From Ceratobasidium sp. AG-K (lineage: Eukaryota > Basidiomycota > Agaricomycetes > Cantharellales > Ceratobasidiaceae), in the NCBI GenBank assembly GCA_037039685.1, contig JAWNGF010000001.1, positions 620,001 to 684,000 of the forward strand: a stretch of DNA of 64,000 bases, written 5' to 3'. The notes under the pieces were generated by a model that searched no databases, had not been told where the DNA came from, and worked only from the letters and a program-made list of their open reading frames with translations. This document shows positions 33,501 through 44,331 of this stretch, in pieces (the stretch's first letter is position 1; each line of letters opens with the position of its first letter). The position numbers and the translations under genes are program-made.

Positions 33501-36140
33501 GGAAGCGCCGAAATGAGCAAATGTCAAGCACTCGCTCCTGCGAACCTGACGCGTTTCTAGATAGCTATAGGCCGTACATTAGGGTTGTTTCATATGAGAT
33601 CATGGCTTTGCTACTGTTTCCTCATATATTTATTTGGCTTGCTTTTCACGTATGCTTTATTCTTTTCACTAATGTACACGGTTGGATCCGAGGTTGGACT
33701 CTGATGTATGTTATCCCACCGTTGGACTCACCTCAAGGAAACGGTCAACACCTTATCCCCGCTCTCCTTCCTATTTGTGTCTCCATTATTCCAACACAAG
33801 GTTCTATGCGGAGACAACTAGGTGCGCAACCTACGGAAGCCTCAAGGACGCGGGCCACCGGTTGAGGAACGTGCGGGCGAGCCTAATGGAAGATCTGTCA
33901 GCACGAGCAACACGAGTCAGGATACTCAATGAAGTTTGAGATCGAGTATCAAATCGGTTATCTTCTCAAGTTTAACACAAATTGAACATCACCCTGGATC
34001 TAAGTGAAGCCAATCGGTTCTATATTACGATTGACGCAAGGTGTTGGATGGACAAAACGTACCTAGGTCTGTTCTTCGACTGTGCCTTAGCTACGGTATC
34101 TCGTACTTGAATCGTTAGGGTGGGATAGTGATCGAGCCCAATGGGTAGACGTTCATTGAATAGCGTAGGCCCTCGATTGGTCGAATTCAGACTGCAGACT
34201 GCAGTTGGGTGCAGATCGAATTGTTAGCCGGGCGCGCACGAAATTCATAGTCTCGCTGATCGAGTCTTGGGTTGTACACGAGAATTTTGACGCCAAGTGA
34301 GAACGGGATACCGGGTTAAACTAGTCAGTGCTAGGCGATAAAACAACAGGTCGACGATTGCTCGGAGGGCTCAGCAAGCACGGCTCGTACCTAGCTTCCG
34401 CCGCGACATCCCCCTCCCTCTCACAGCGGCCGTTTCGCTCTGCTAATCTGACACAAAAGCCTAATCGTTAGCGTTAGATTCAGCTATTCTCTAGCTGGCG
34501 AGGCGTTCCACTAGGGGGATGGTCCTTGAGGCCCCGGTAAGCTGGGGTTGGGCAACTAGCGTTTAAGGCTGTGCAGTGTTGGTTGGCAAGGTGGAGGAAG
34601 TGAGAGGATGGCCTATCGTGTCGGCGCTGGGAAACAAGTTGTCTAGAATAGCGAGATGCTGTGAATTTGTCTGTAAGCGTTCAACGGGTGACCACAAACG
34701 TGGCTCAACTTGCCAGACCTTGCCTCGGCTTGCATGAAGACCACGGGGTGATCAACCCGGATGCTTGCACCAGTTCCCGACAGCTCAACATTGTCTATAT
34801 CGAGCGTCTGATCTCCCTACAATATCCACATCGCATTAACCGGTAACTCGGAAGGCATATCGACGACGGTTAGCTCGGAATGTTAGACTGAGGGCCGGTA
34901 TGTATCACTCACGAGACGGGTTATGGGAGTCTTCGGAGATACTAACAACTTGTCTTATCGAACGACCCGAACTGACGACGGGTCTGCTAATGTATAGGAT
35001 CAGGGCTCGTTCCTCGATGGGCGTGATGGCATCCCGCGCAAACCTCGGAGCATGACGCCGGATGGCGGAGTGACCATGTTTCCACTCACTCTGCGAACAT
35101 ACGTTCATAGGTACGTCGAAACCTACTAGGCATTGCTGCGATATGGAGAGTCGCTGAATACGGGAAGTGCCGATACCCTGCTGCTCAACGAGAGGGTGGT
35201 TTGCAGCGGCGAACAGAAACAGGTCTATAAATGATCGGTTCTCACTGGGGCTCGAACGTTGACACCAGCATACCACCCAACGAACGGGCACGTGGTTTTC
35301 CTTCAATCTTTGGACCGGTTGGATACAGTTGTTTGAACGGGAGGACTGGGCCAAGTCGTAGGGAATCAGGATAAAAATTAAAGAGTCTGGTTTTGTAGAC
35401 GTCAACAACGTTGATGCGACTGTGGGTTTGCGTCTGCGCTCATTCAACAGGGTGAGAGACCCTATGACCAGGTCGTGGAAGAAATCCAAACCATTCAACA
35501 GCCCAGAACGAGACGGAAATGTCACATTGAGATGTGTAACGCTGTGACCAATTCATTCTGTCAAATTCAAGGCAATCGTTGGTTCTAAGACCGGCAATCG
35601 CAAGGGCCCAGATCCCTCGCGAAGTAGAGTTAGCTGTGGGGTGTGGACTCTCGACTACAAATAAGCAACTTATTATGCCACTGGATAGATACAAAAGAAC
35701 GAAACATGCGGAAGAGCGGCGGTAAATGCAGGTAGTCGCTGGGGGTTGGTTTCCATATGATAGGTGGCTATTCAACGGAATCCGGTGCAAAGATCACATC
35801 ATCTGGCTGTCCACACCCACACCCAGTCTCGCCATGCTCTGAATAATAGACTCCACCCATGACGATTCTTGCTCAGTGCCCAAAGCCTCGTAGCCTTTCA
35901 AGCTAAACGAGACTTGATTAGGCATACCAACATATATCAAACTGGAACATAAATCCCTTTTTGGGGTGCTTGGCTTGGAATAAGATCCTCCCGATTCTGG
36001 TCATTTCAACAAGCGAACGCTCTGTAGCTCATTCAGTGAGCCGGTTCACGGGTCAGTGGGAGAGCTGCCGACGTACCGTTGAAAGCTTCAGCGCCGTCCT
36101 CGGAGTCACGAGGGTTGGAGTCTGAGTAGTCGTGGCAAGG
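30550..36140. other. 5.6-kb stretch without a recognisable gene
   Basis: I see no domain or convincing exon chain. The longer frames are 31818-32129, 33521-33865 (one hydrophobic stretch LLFPHIFIWLAFHVCFILF) and 34905-35525 (minus, 206 residues, unrecognised). They could be relics of decayed genes or repeats. Confidence 0.45.
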
Positions 36141-37104
36141 TTAGGAGAGATGGCGTTGTTCAGTTGAAACCAACATACCCATCACAACTACTTGTTTCCG
36201 TTTGCCTCTTATGAGTACCATTTGGTGGATGACATCGTCATCGTCGTTGGCGTCCAGATCGCCTTCCATCAATTTGCGCATATGGGTGGCAGTAACGCAG
36301 CGCTCGACTTGAATAACAGGTAAATGAGCCCCCAGTCTCGATAAAAGGAGTAGTGACGATTGATAGACACCTGCGGTCGGAGTTTCATATTCGGTTGTCG
36401 AAGAATTTTCCGACGCTCCTGTTTCTAAATTGTTCAAGACCAGCAACTCGGTCTAGATAATTAGAACAGGCTCTCCAGGGGCATCAGGTTGATACGAAAC
36501 TATGGAATAGAACGTGAAGCCAGAGCTTGAGGACTGATTTGTGGTTAACCAACGTCACGCGCCTGTTGATCGTCGGCTTACCTGACTGTCTGACAAGACT
36601 GTCCCTGACTCGCCATATTCGTCTGCAAAGAGCTCATCTTCATTTGGTTGTGCCCGTCGACTGGCCGTCTTGGGAAAGCCCAAGCGTTAGCAAAGCGCCA
36701 TGGGTCTAAGCTATGGTTGCTCACCAAGGCGTCCCGATGATAGGATTTTGCCTGATCGTAAATTTGGGTAATGCCGACATTGTGTGGCCGGTTATCTACT
36801 GGGCGAGCGGACGAAGGACCTTGTCGATCGTCATCCAAAACGTCGTGCTTCACTTCAATAACATTCAGCAAGACCCTTTGGGTACAGTGGCCAGCCAACA
36901 GATAGCTAGGATCGTGGCCGTCCTCACTGTCGATGCTTGATCCTGAAAGCGTGGTAGTCCCTCTTGTCCGAGGCATGTTCGTGGCCTTTGAGCACCTTCA
37001 GTGAGTCTTCCAAACGGGTCTCGACTTCTTTAACCATCACCGCGGCATCGTCTCCTTCGACCAGCCGAAGCGTTGCTTTCCCCCATTAGCCTCCCAAGTC
37101 AAAG
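36141..37104 (-). pseudogene. Family P gene, copy 3 (probably dead)
   Basis: This is homologous to copy 1 throughout. The N-terminal exon (36970-37104) has FDLGG, then a TAA where copy 1 has Gln, then WGKATLRLVEGDDA and LEDSLKVLKGHE. The next exon has VIEVKHDVLDDD and SYHRDALV. A third exon starts TASRRAQPNEDE. The C-terminal part (36141-36446) has VIQVERCVTATH and VIHQMVLIRGKRKQVVVMG. The CAA-to-TAA change near the start argues for a pseudogene. It is divergent from kinase pseudogene K3, so both members of this module are damaged. Confidence 0.5.
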
Positions 37105-37577
37105 ACTTGAACCAGGCTACCAGGAGGGCATCGCTCAAGAGCTACCGAGTGACTATGAGATGAAAGAGGATTAGGAAAGAACCAAGATGGGCAATTGGTT
37201 CTTATAATAATGCCGGCGCTGATGATGCTAAGCCATGAAAGAAGATGTGTCGAGTGCAAATCAGGCTAAGCATTCGGTGAATTGTCAAGGGTGAAATCGA
37301 CAAAGGCAATGTGGCGGAGAACTTCAACATTTGGGGACATGACAAACGTAATAAAGGTTTGTTTGTAACAACACGTGTCCCTGCCACCCTATATATGTTG
37401 TGTTGGTGTGCATCTTGCGGAACTCACCCCCCCCCCCCATAGGAATTCCTCCTCCCTGGATATTAGAACTTGATGCGAGGGAATTATGTTTTACTAAGGC
37501 TCTCTTGGTGGGAAGCCAAACTTGTGTGACCGCTGATCCCGGAATCTCGGCAGCTCTCGGAAACCATGCGGTACTCT
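37105..37577. promoter_or_regulatory. P3-K3 divergent intergenic region with shared block and poly-C run
   Basis: TTTGTTTGTAACA-A-CACGTG at 37358-37377 matches the P1-K1 intergenic block. TATATATG at about 37391-37398 and a run of 12 C at 37427-37438 follow. Conservation in a spacer whose genes are decaying suggests that the duplication carried the promoter along with both genes. Confidence 0.45.
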
Positions 37578-38911
37578 ATGTCGACGCCGGTGAACGAGCC
37601 AGTGTCTAATGAGTTTGATATCTTGTCCACTCCTGAGAAGCAGTCTGTTGTCGAAGAGCGATGGGTATCCTTTCAGCCTTGCCTCATTTCTAGAGGCTGC
37701 CGCCTTCGGTCGTGAGATCCGCAGGACTGATTCCCTCATGGAAGAACACCCAGATGGCACCTTTCAGCTGCGAGGATAGTATCGACTCTATGGTAGGCGA
37801 TCGCTTGATTCCCTTCAATGGCTACTGACACCGTGTCCACAAGCCTATACGTGTCCTTGATGCCGTACGGGTCCAGGACGGTCGTCAAGTGGTTATCAAA
37901 ATGTTGGAGGTTTCGCAGAAAAGTCAAGAGGGAGTTGACGAACTTGCCATATTGCAACATTTCCCAATTCACCCCAAAGACGACCCTTTCAGCCATGTGG
38001 TTCCGTACTTGGATACATTTCCGATTCCCTCGGTTCATTGAGGTCATTTCATCGTTATGCCTCTCCTACGCGAACACGACCAACACCTCATTCCCAAAAT
38101 CTCGCAGAAGTCCACGACTTTCTTTGGCAGCTGCTCGAGGTGATTGCGCTTGTTTGATATTCACAACAACGCCGACGTAAATGTTACCCTAAGGCCTTGA
38201 GTTTATGCACGATAATAACGCCGCCCATTGGTAAGTGTCTTCCTGCTTTATGGTTCTTCAATTGTTTCACAGCCTGCCTCTCCAGCCGCATTGCCTCTGC
38301 AAATATCATGATGGGCTCTATGCCGCTCTACGATGAACCGTTTCACTCGTACCATCAAACTCTGTCCCTTGATATTCAAAGAGTTATCCACCCTCGATAC
38401 CTGCGATCCCAGAAGGACTTTCGCCATTACTATATCGACATGGACTATGCCAACTGGTTTCGAGACTCTAACGTCCCTTGTATAGCTACCGGAACGGAAT
38501 CGTGATCAATAGCTCCTGAGCAAAGAGCTGGTCGGCCGCACGACCCATTCAGGGTTGATACATACCCGCTAGGTGCAGTGCTCCGACGAGATCTTATTCC
38601 GGTATGTACATAATCCTGAAATCCATATGTATTACTGCTCATTTCACTGTTTAGCAGACCGACGCGGACCGATTTCTTCTTTCTCTTGCGGTCTGAATGA
38701 CCTACACAAACTCCCGAGCTGGTACGTCATTGGAAAACGCCCACCGGGCTATGAACACTATATTCCTGGGAGTCAGCGGGTGGAGATATAGATGGGCTTT
38801 TCGGTGCACCCAGTCTATACCATTTGGGGTATAACACCCGAGGTTCGGTATTGGATGCATAGAATTTTGAACCTCCTGTTCCGAAGAAAAAATGAACGTT
38901 TAATTTTATAG
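37578..38911 (+). pseudogene. K3: AgaK1/FunK1-like kinase pseudogene
   Basis: Homology to K1 spans the whole gene: EERWVSFQPCLISRG, VIKML, HVVPYLDTFPIPS, DIASANIMM, YYIDMDYANWF, GAVLRRDLIP and a C-terminal GITPEVRYWMHRILNLLF. TGA codons interrupt it after LRS (about 37713), in IPSVH-GHF (about 38038) and after TGTES (about 38503). The region after exon 4 is scrambled. It lies tail to tail with intact K4 (39180-40524). Confidence 0.8.
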
Positions 38912-39179
38912 GGCACTTGTTTCTTTTCTTATTGATCTCCGCGACATTTCAATTACAGGCCCACAGAATTACTCGGCCAGAGACCCGACGGAGCATGAGA
39001 TTAAAACCAAGCTCGTAAGAGCTCCGATTGGTCCGAATCAAACCATTCATAACTTCAGATTCCAGTCGAAGGTCACACAAGTCATGATTTCATGAGTGAG
39101 GGTGTCATTGTATGCGTAATGTAAGAAGTTGACATCAACGGATAGAGAATCAAGTTTGGTAGGATAATCCACTCGACTA

Positions 39180-40524
39180 CTAACCGCGCGGTACGATCAA
39201 CCGTATGATCCTCCTGATAAAAAACATCACCTCGCCCGTTACCCCGGCAAAGAAAAATAGACAACGGTGCAGAAGGGACACGTTGGGTGGAATTATAGGC
39301 CACCGTTTTCTCCATCCTTCGAGTCCGGCAAAGTGAGTGTTCATGCTTTGCCGCGCTTTGGCGAGTGACGGGCGACGAGACGGGTCCGGATGTGTCATGT
39401 TTCGAGCAAGTGGCAGGAGAAAGGCCAATGTGGGTATTCGCTGAGTGGAGTGATGCGTTTGTTATCCGATGAGGGGTATACTATATGAACTCACTGGAAT
39501 CAGGTCACGCCGGATAATAGCTCCTAGCTGATACACATCAGCTTTGAATGGATCGTACGGGTTTCCTTGCTCCTGCTCGGGTGTAATCTCTCTCGCTTTA
39601 CAGCCAACGACCGTTCGCGGTTCGTTGTCGTCCCTAAACCACTTTGCGTAACCAAAATCGACAAAGTAGTATCGGACTGGGCGTTGTGAACGGAGATACT
39701 TTGGGTAGATTGGCCTCTTGCCGTCCAAGGCACGGGATTGGTAGAATGGGTGAAAGGGCTCGGAGTACAGCTGTTGACCATCCATTTGTACCGTTGCGGA
39801 TGCGATGTCGCTGGATTTAGGGGAAATGATCTATGAGATGTGCACGAAGACCTCCAGACGAGGAAGCATACCAATGTACAACATTGTGCCTGTGTAAAAA
39901 TTCGAGACCCTAAATAGAGAATTAGGCATGTAAGTCGTCCAGAATTAGTCATTGACTAACCTCGAACAGTTGCTCAATAAAATCGTGTATTTCCCCAAGA
40001 TTCCAAAACTCGGGGTTGTTGTATTTGCTGAGCAGTGGGGTAACAACAAAGGCGCCTTTCGGCGTGTCTGGGACTGGTAGAGTCTCGAGGCATGGGACAA
40101 CATGGTTATGCGGGTCACCCTTGAGTGGTTTCTTCGAAAATCTCTCCAAAATTTCAACCTCTTCTGTGCCTTCTCGGTCGTCAGTGTCTGAGGAGGGTAC
40201 CACCAACTTGATGATCACTTGACGGTTATCCCTGATCCGCGTTGCATCCAAGGTCCCAATTGCCTAACCAAATTAGTCAGGTAAATGTGCTCACGAATAT
40301 GCGCTCGGAGTAAGGCTCACAGGTGTGTCCCCTCTATCCTCGCAGTCAAAAACATTCATTCCACTGGATTTCCAAGACGGAATCCAGCCTGCGCGATATC
40401 GGGGACGTAATTGATATCCTTTGGACAGTAGGTAAGGCTGATATGAGACCCATCGCTCCTCAGCCTGGGTGCGTTGCTCTGGGTCTGCGGACGTGATACC
40501 GGTGTTGGTGTGTTTCTCGGGCAT
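39180..40524 (-). CDS. K4: AgaK1/FunK1-like kinase-like protein, 373 aa, catalytic Asn replaced
   Basis: The exons are 40321-40524, 39961-40263, 39872-39909 (38 bp), 39495-39810 (316 bp) and 39180-39440 (261 bp), giving an uninterrupted 373-residue frame. Exons 3, 4 and 5 have exactly the sizes seen in K1. The core has VIIK for the ATP lysine and YFVDFGYAKWF for the metal-binding loop. The catalytic loop reads DIASATVQM where K1-K3 have DIA-x-x-NIMM, so the metal-binding asparagine is lost. It may be a pseudokinase. The C-terminal end is hydrophobic (LFFFAGVTGEVMFFIRRIIRLI). No P partner is recognised upstream. Confidence 0.78.
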
Positions 40525-41201
40525 AATTTGTGAAGATCTATGAGTTCGTGGAAGGGTCGTAATACAACGTGTGGAGGACTGGTTTGAAGCTGGCAGATAA
40601 TTCACAATCTGGGTATGGGAGTAGAAACGATGTTACACAGCAACAGGATCCAAATACATCATTGAAGGAACCGTCTCAGCGAAGTCGAGTAACTCCGATA
40701 AGAGCACTTGCCTGAAATATCTAGAATGAAAGAATGAAACGACGCTGCTATTCGAGAGATTGGTGTGCTTAAGTATAGTTAACAAACGCTCAAATCGAAA
40801 CGATGCATTTGTGGTGGTCGATCCTGATCAGAAATCAATCTTTGACAAATTGCTGTCACGTGCCGAAAGCAATCCCTCTGATTGGCTCTGTAATAATATA
40901 ATTTCGCCACCCTCGAATTGGCGTGCAAAAACATCCATGTCGGCTCATGCCCTTAAATGTCGCGGCTGGCTCTGGCGCCCAAGTTCCCCGGTAAAAATCA
41001 CACCCCACTTGATACGTAAAATGTCGGTTGGGATGCTCGACCAACAATTGTACTTCAGGGGCTCTAAACCGAATACAAAATGGGACAATTACAAGGCTAC
41101 GGCTATAAGAAAACATTGCCGAGGCATATAATCACAAAATTTAAACAATTAGTGGGACCCGGGAAACACTATTCTATCATATTCTGAAACGGTGCTGTGG
41201 C
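40525..41201. other. Intergenic between K4 and the TPR gene
   Basis: No gene recognised. A CACGTG site lies at 40858-40863, about 335 bp upstream of the K4 start. The plus-strand open frame at 40760-41131 is unsupported. Confidence 0.4.
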
Positions 41202-43299
41202 CTACTCCAAGTCTGGCCTTTGGTTGAGCTTGTCAATCTCGCGTCGGATGGTGCTGGCCCGAGCAGGGTTTATACCCATCACTTCCCTCAGAGTTCTCTC
41301 GGCTTCCGACTTGTCGGCGTCAATGCTTGCACGGCGGTGACGAGGGTAAGTCCGATATCTCTTGGAATAAGCATATCCCAGAGCTTCGAGACGATTGGCG
41401 TAGTACCGACTATCAGGAGGGGTAAGCGCCACCGCTTGCTTATGCAACATAATGGCATAGTCAAGATATTCTAGCTTGCGCTCGTTACGATATTTAGATA
41501 CGAATGACTTTCCGAGCAGGTCAGTGATTCGGGGATGGTCTGGGTTCGTGAATGGAGTGAGCTCGACGGTGGTCTTGAAGTTCTCAATCGCATTGTCCAG
41601 GTCTTCGATGTTATTTCCGAGGTCCTTGTATCGAACGCGGAATGCCGTAGCCAGACTGCCCGTGACTTCTGGATATGAAACGTTCTCGGGATCAAGTAGC
41701 TCTAAAGCTTCTCGCTGTACTTGGATGGCGCTCTCCAAGTCATTCCCGTTATGTTGGCTCCTGAAACGCGCAAGGAGCGCATCGCCATGGTTGCGCATCC
41801 TTTTGGGGCGTTCTGGGCTCTTTACAGGAGTGTTCTCTACTGCTTGTGCTAGTAGTTGGACTGCCTCTTCTATGGTATCATCGTCCGGTGATCGTTCGCA
41901 CTGAGCTAGGAGGGCTTTCCCCACAAGATTAGACAGGGAGGCTCGCTCGGGCGAGTCGTGCGGTAATAGGTTCAGTGCCTGTCGAGAGTCATTGAGCGCT
42001 TGTTCGAGGTGCGTCGGATCGTCAGAGTGTGCATAGCGAGCAAGATTAACTTTAGCAAAATCCCCCAAGAGTACAGGGCGAACTGGGTCATCCTCGGGAA
42101 TAGCCTCGAGAGCCTGAGTCATGTTGTTGACTGCTAGTTCGGCATCTGCAGGGTCCCCTGTATGCTCAAATTGAGCAGCCAAAGTTCGGCCAAGTCCGGT
42201 GAGACTTTTGGCCTTGAGATTAGGATCGGAACCGTCTTCAAAGGCCAGTTCGGCTAGTTTCATCTGAAATTCAACTGCTTGTTCAATGTCGTCGACATCA
42301 CCGAAGTGCTCGAAACGATGAGACAAGACAACGCTAAGCTTCTCCGCAACAACAGCCTGTTGTACTTTTGGGAGTTCGGGGATGGAACTCTTTCCGGTAG
42401 TGTGGAGCAGCTCTTTAAAATGTGCTATTGCCGTGTTGGCCTGCTCGATGTCTCCAGTCTCAAAAAAGGCGTTGGCCGCTGTATCAGCAGCCCTTATAGC
42501 GATCTGAGCTGGAGCTTTATGGACAATAATCTCATCGGAATCCTCTTCAGGCTCCTCTGGAATGACAGACACAGGGGAGGCCATGATGACTCCCAGCTGT
42601 GAGTCATCGTCCGAGGCTATCATAAGGGCGGGAGTTGTGATTTGGAACTGATCGTCCAAGCGATCTATAAAATATTTCATCATCCGCGTTGCACCGAGTG
42701 TATACAAATCTGCTTACCTTGGCCATTAATTCTAGTTGCGGCGGGATGAGCAACAGCCTCGCTCTCAATATTTGACGAACCTGCGTCAATCGCAATGGCA
42801 GGCTCCCGAGGTGTAGACGTGCTTGGTGAGTTCAGGACAGGAAATTGAATTGTGGAATGTGGGAGCACTTCGGCTGGGAGTTCCTCAGTTTCTTCAGGTT
42901 CCTCGAGGATAACTGATATGGGAGCCGTGACAGATCCAAGTCCTGTGATATCAAGTGAGTCCAGGGTCGAGTTAATGGGAGGGACGCCAGAGCCAATACG
43001 AGAGTCATCTATATCAAACAGAATAAGGCACCGACTACGAGGTATATGCGGACTTGCTCACCCTCGTCCATGATACTATCGGACAGCAGTTCGGCGTGAT
43101 CCTCGACTGGGCCGCTTTGAGGAGCATCAAGAGTTTCAGTGCTGGATTCGGGGGGTATGGCTTGATTTGGGGAGCTGGAGGCCGGAAACTGGGTAGTCGA
43201 CTGTGAAGGGTCTTCCACCAAGCTCTGTCTATTCTCTTCGTTTGGCTGGGCGACAATGGGTGTAGTCACAACTAGCTCGTGCCGTGTACTACCTGACAT
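41202..43299 (-). CDS. TPR repeat protein, 663 aa
   Basis: Three exons (43062-43299, 42718-43008, 41202-42664) join in frame to 663 residues. The first ~230 residues are acidic, Pro/Ser-rich and probably disordered, with two similar segments (APISVILEEPEE, SPVSVIPEEPEE). The rest is a row of about eight tetratricopeptide-like helical repeats with motifs such as LGRTLAAQFEHTGDPADAE and LGKSFVSKYRNERKLEYLD. This repeat type is common in Agaricomycete TPR proteins that carry a C-terminal CHAT protease-like domain; here the protein ends right after the repeats and has no CHAT domain. It is therefore likely a scaffold or a truncated relative. Its partners are unknown. Confidence 0.75.
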
Positions 43300-44331
43300 A
43301 ACCGATTGGAAACCACCAGGTACAAAAGGTGTACTGCCAGCGTCATCTCCATATTCAAAAGGACTATATATCAGCCAAAAAGAGATAATTCAAAGCCCTA
43401 GGACCAACCGTCATCATCATACAGTGAGAATCGCCCAGCAGCCATCCTATGTGATTCAAGCTTGAGTGATCTGAGTACCCTTTCCTTCCAGCGTCAAACG
43501 GAGAGTATTTATAAGGTTAGGGCCAGTGCGAGTTCTGGATTATCAAATACAAAGCGCTCATCTTGGTTTGAAATCACAAAAGAGGTGTAAATTGATGCGC
43601 ACCAATTAGCACATAGGCCGTGCTGCTGACTCTGCGATGAGCACTTTTCGAGCTAATGGTCGTCGCGAGGAGATCATCTGGCAGGGTTATTTGATCTGGT
43701 GTGAGGATTTAGATGCAATGGCTTGATGCCGCGTTGCTGTTGGACGTGAATCGGCGACCGGGCACTGCCTCAAGCCTCGTGTTCGAAGCCTGGACCTCAA
43801 ATCATCCAACTTTCTTTTGACTTTAGCACCAGCCCCACAGTCACCTACAATTGCTCGATCTCACCAACGTCTCAAGTGCTGGTGTATAATTGTGATGGAT
43901 TAATGCGGATATTTCCTACGGATATCAAACTTGCGCAATATTACTATGAGGTAGAGTTAAATGACGCCGTGCCGAAGATCTCTTGCGAGTTTCCCCTACT
44001 CAACTGAGGAAGATGGGCGATCTCGACTGCGGTTTCAAGCGCTTTGGATAAGGAAGGTACTTCGGATCCGACAAACACCGGCAATAAATCTGGCGCCTAT
44101 GCATCGGCCACTTCGCTTGTTTGCCTCTTTTATTCGTCTCGGTTAAACCCTTGCCTATCAAACAGGCAACCGTTCTGCATTGGGCGAAATGGCACTTCCT
44201 TTCACGCTACTCTGCTCCTCGGTCGGATCACTCCTTGCTTATCTGGCGTATTTGCAGAGCAAATAAATCCAAGCGCTAGCGCTGGATCTTTCTGCGCCCC
44301 CGCGTCTACACCACGGTAACCGGCTACTGCG
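43300..44331. other. Intergenic, 1 kb
   Basis: It separates the divergent TPR gene and first DUF2235 gene. I see no gene. It presumably holds both promoters. Confidence 0.5.

Noticed and set aside
34905..35525. Minus-strand open frame of 206 codons
   Set aside because: Length is notable, but no motif, no splice context and no relative in the window; reported only as part of the unrecognised region.
43770..43800. tRNA-like B box (GTTCGAAGCC)
   Set aside because: No matching A box or cloverleaf could be drawn around it; no tRNA gene is supported anywhere in the window.
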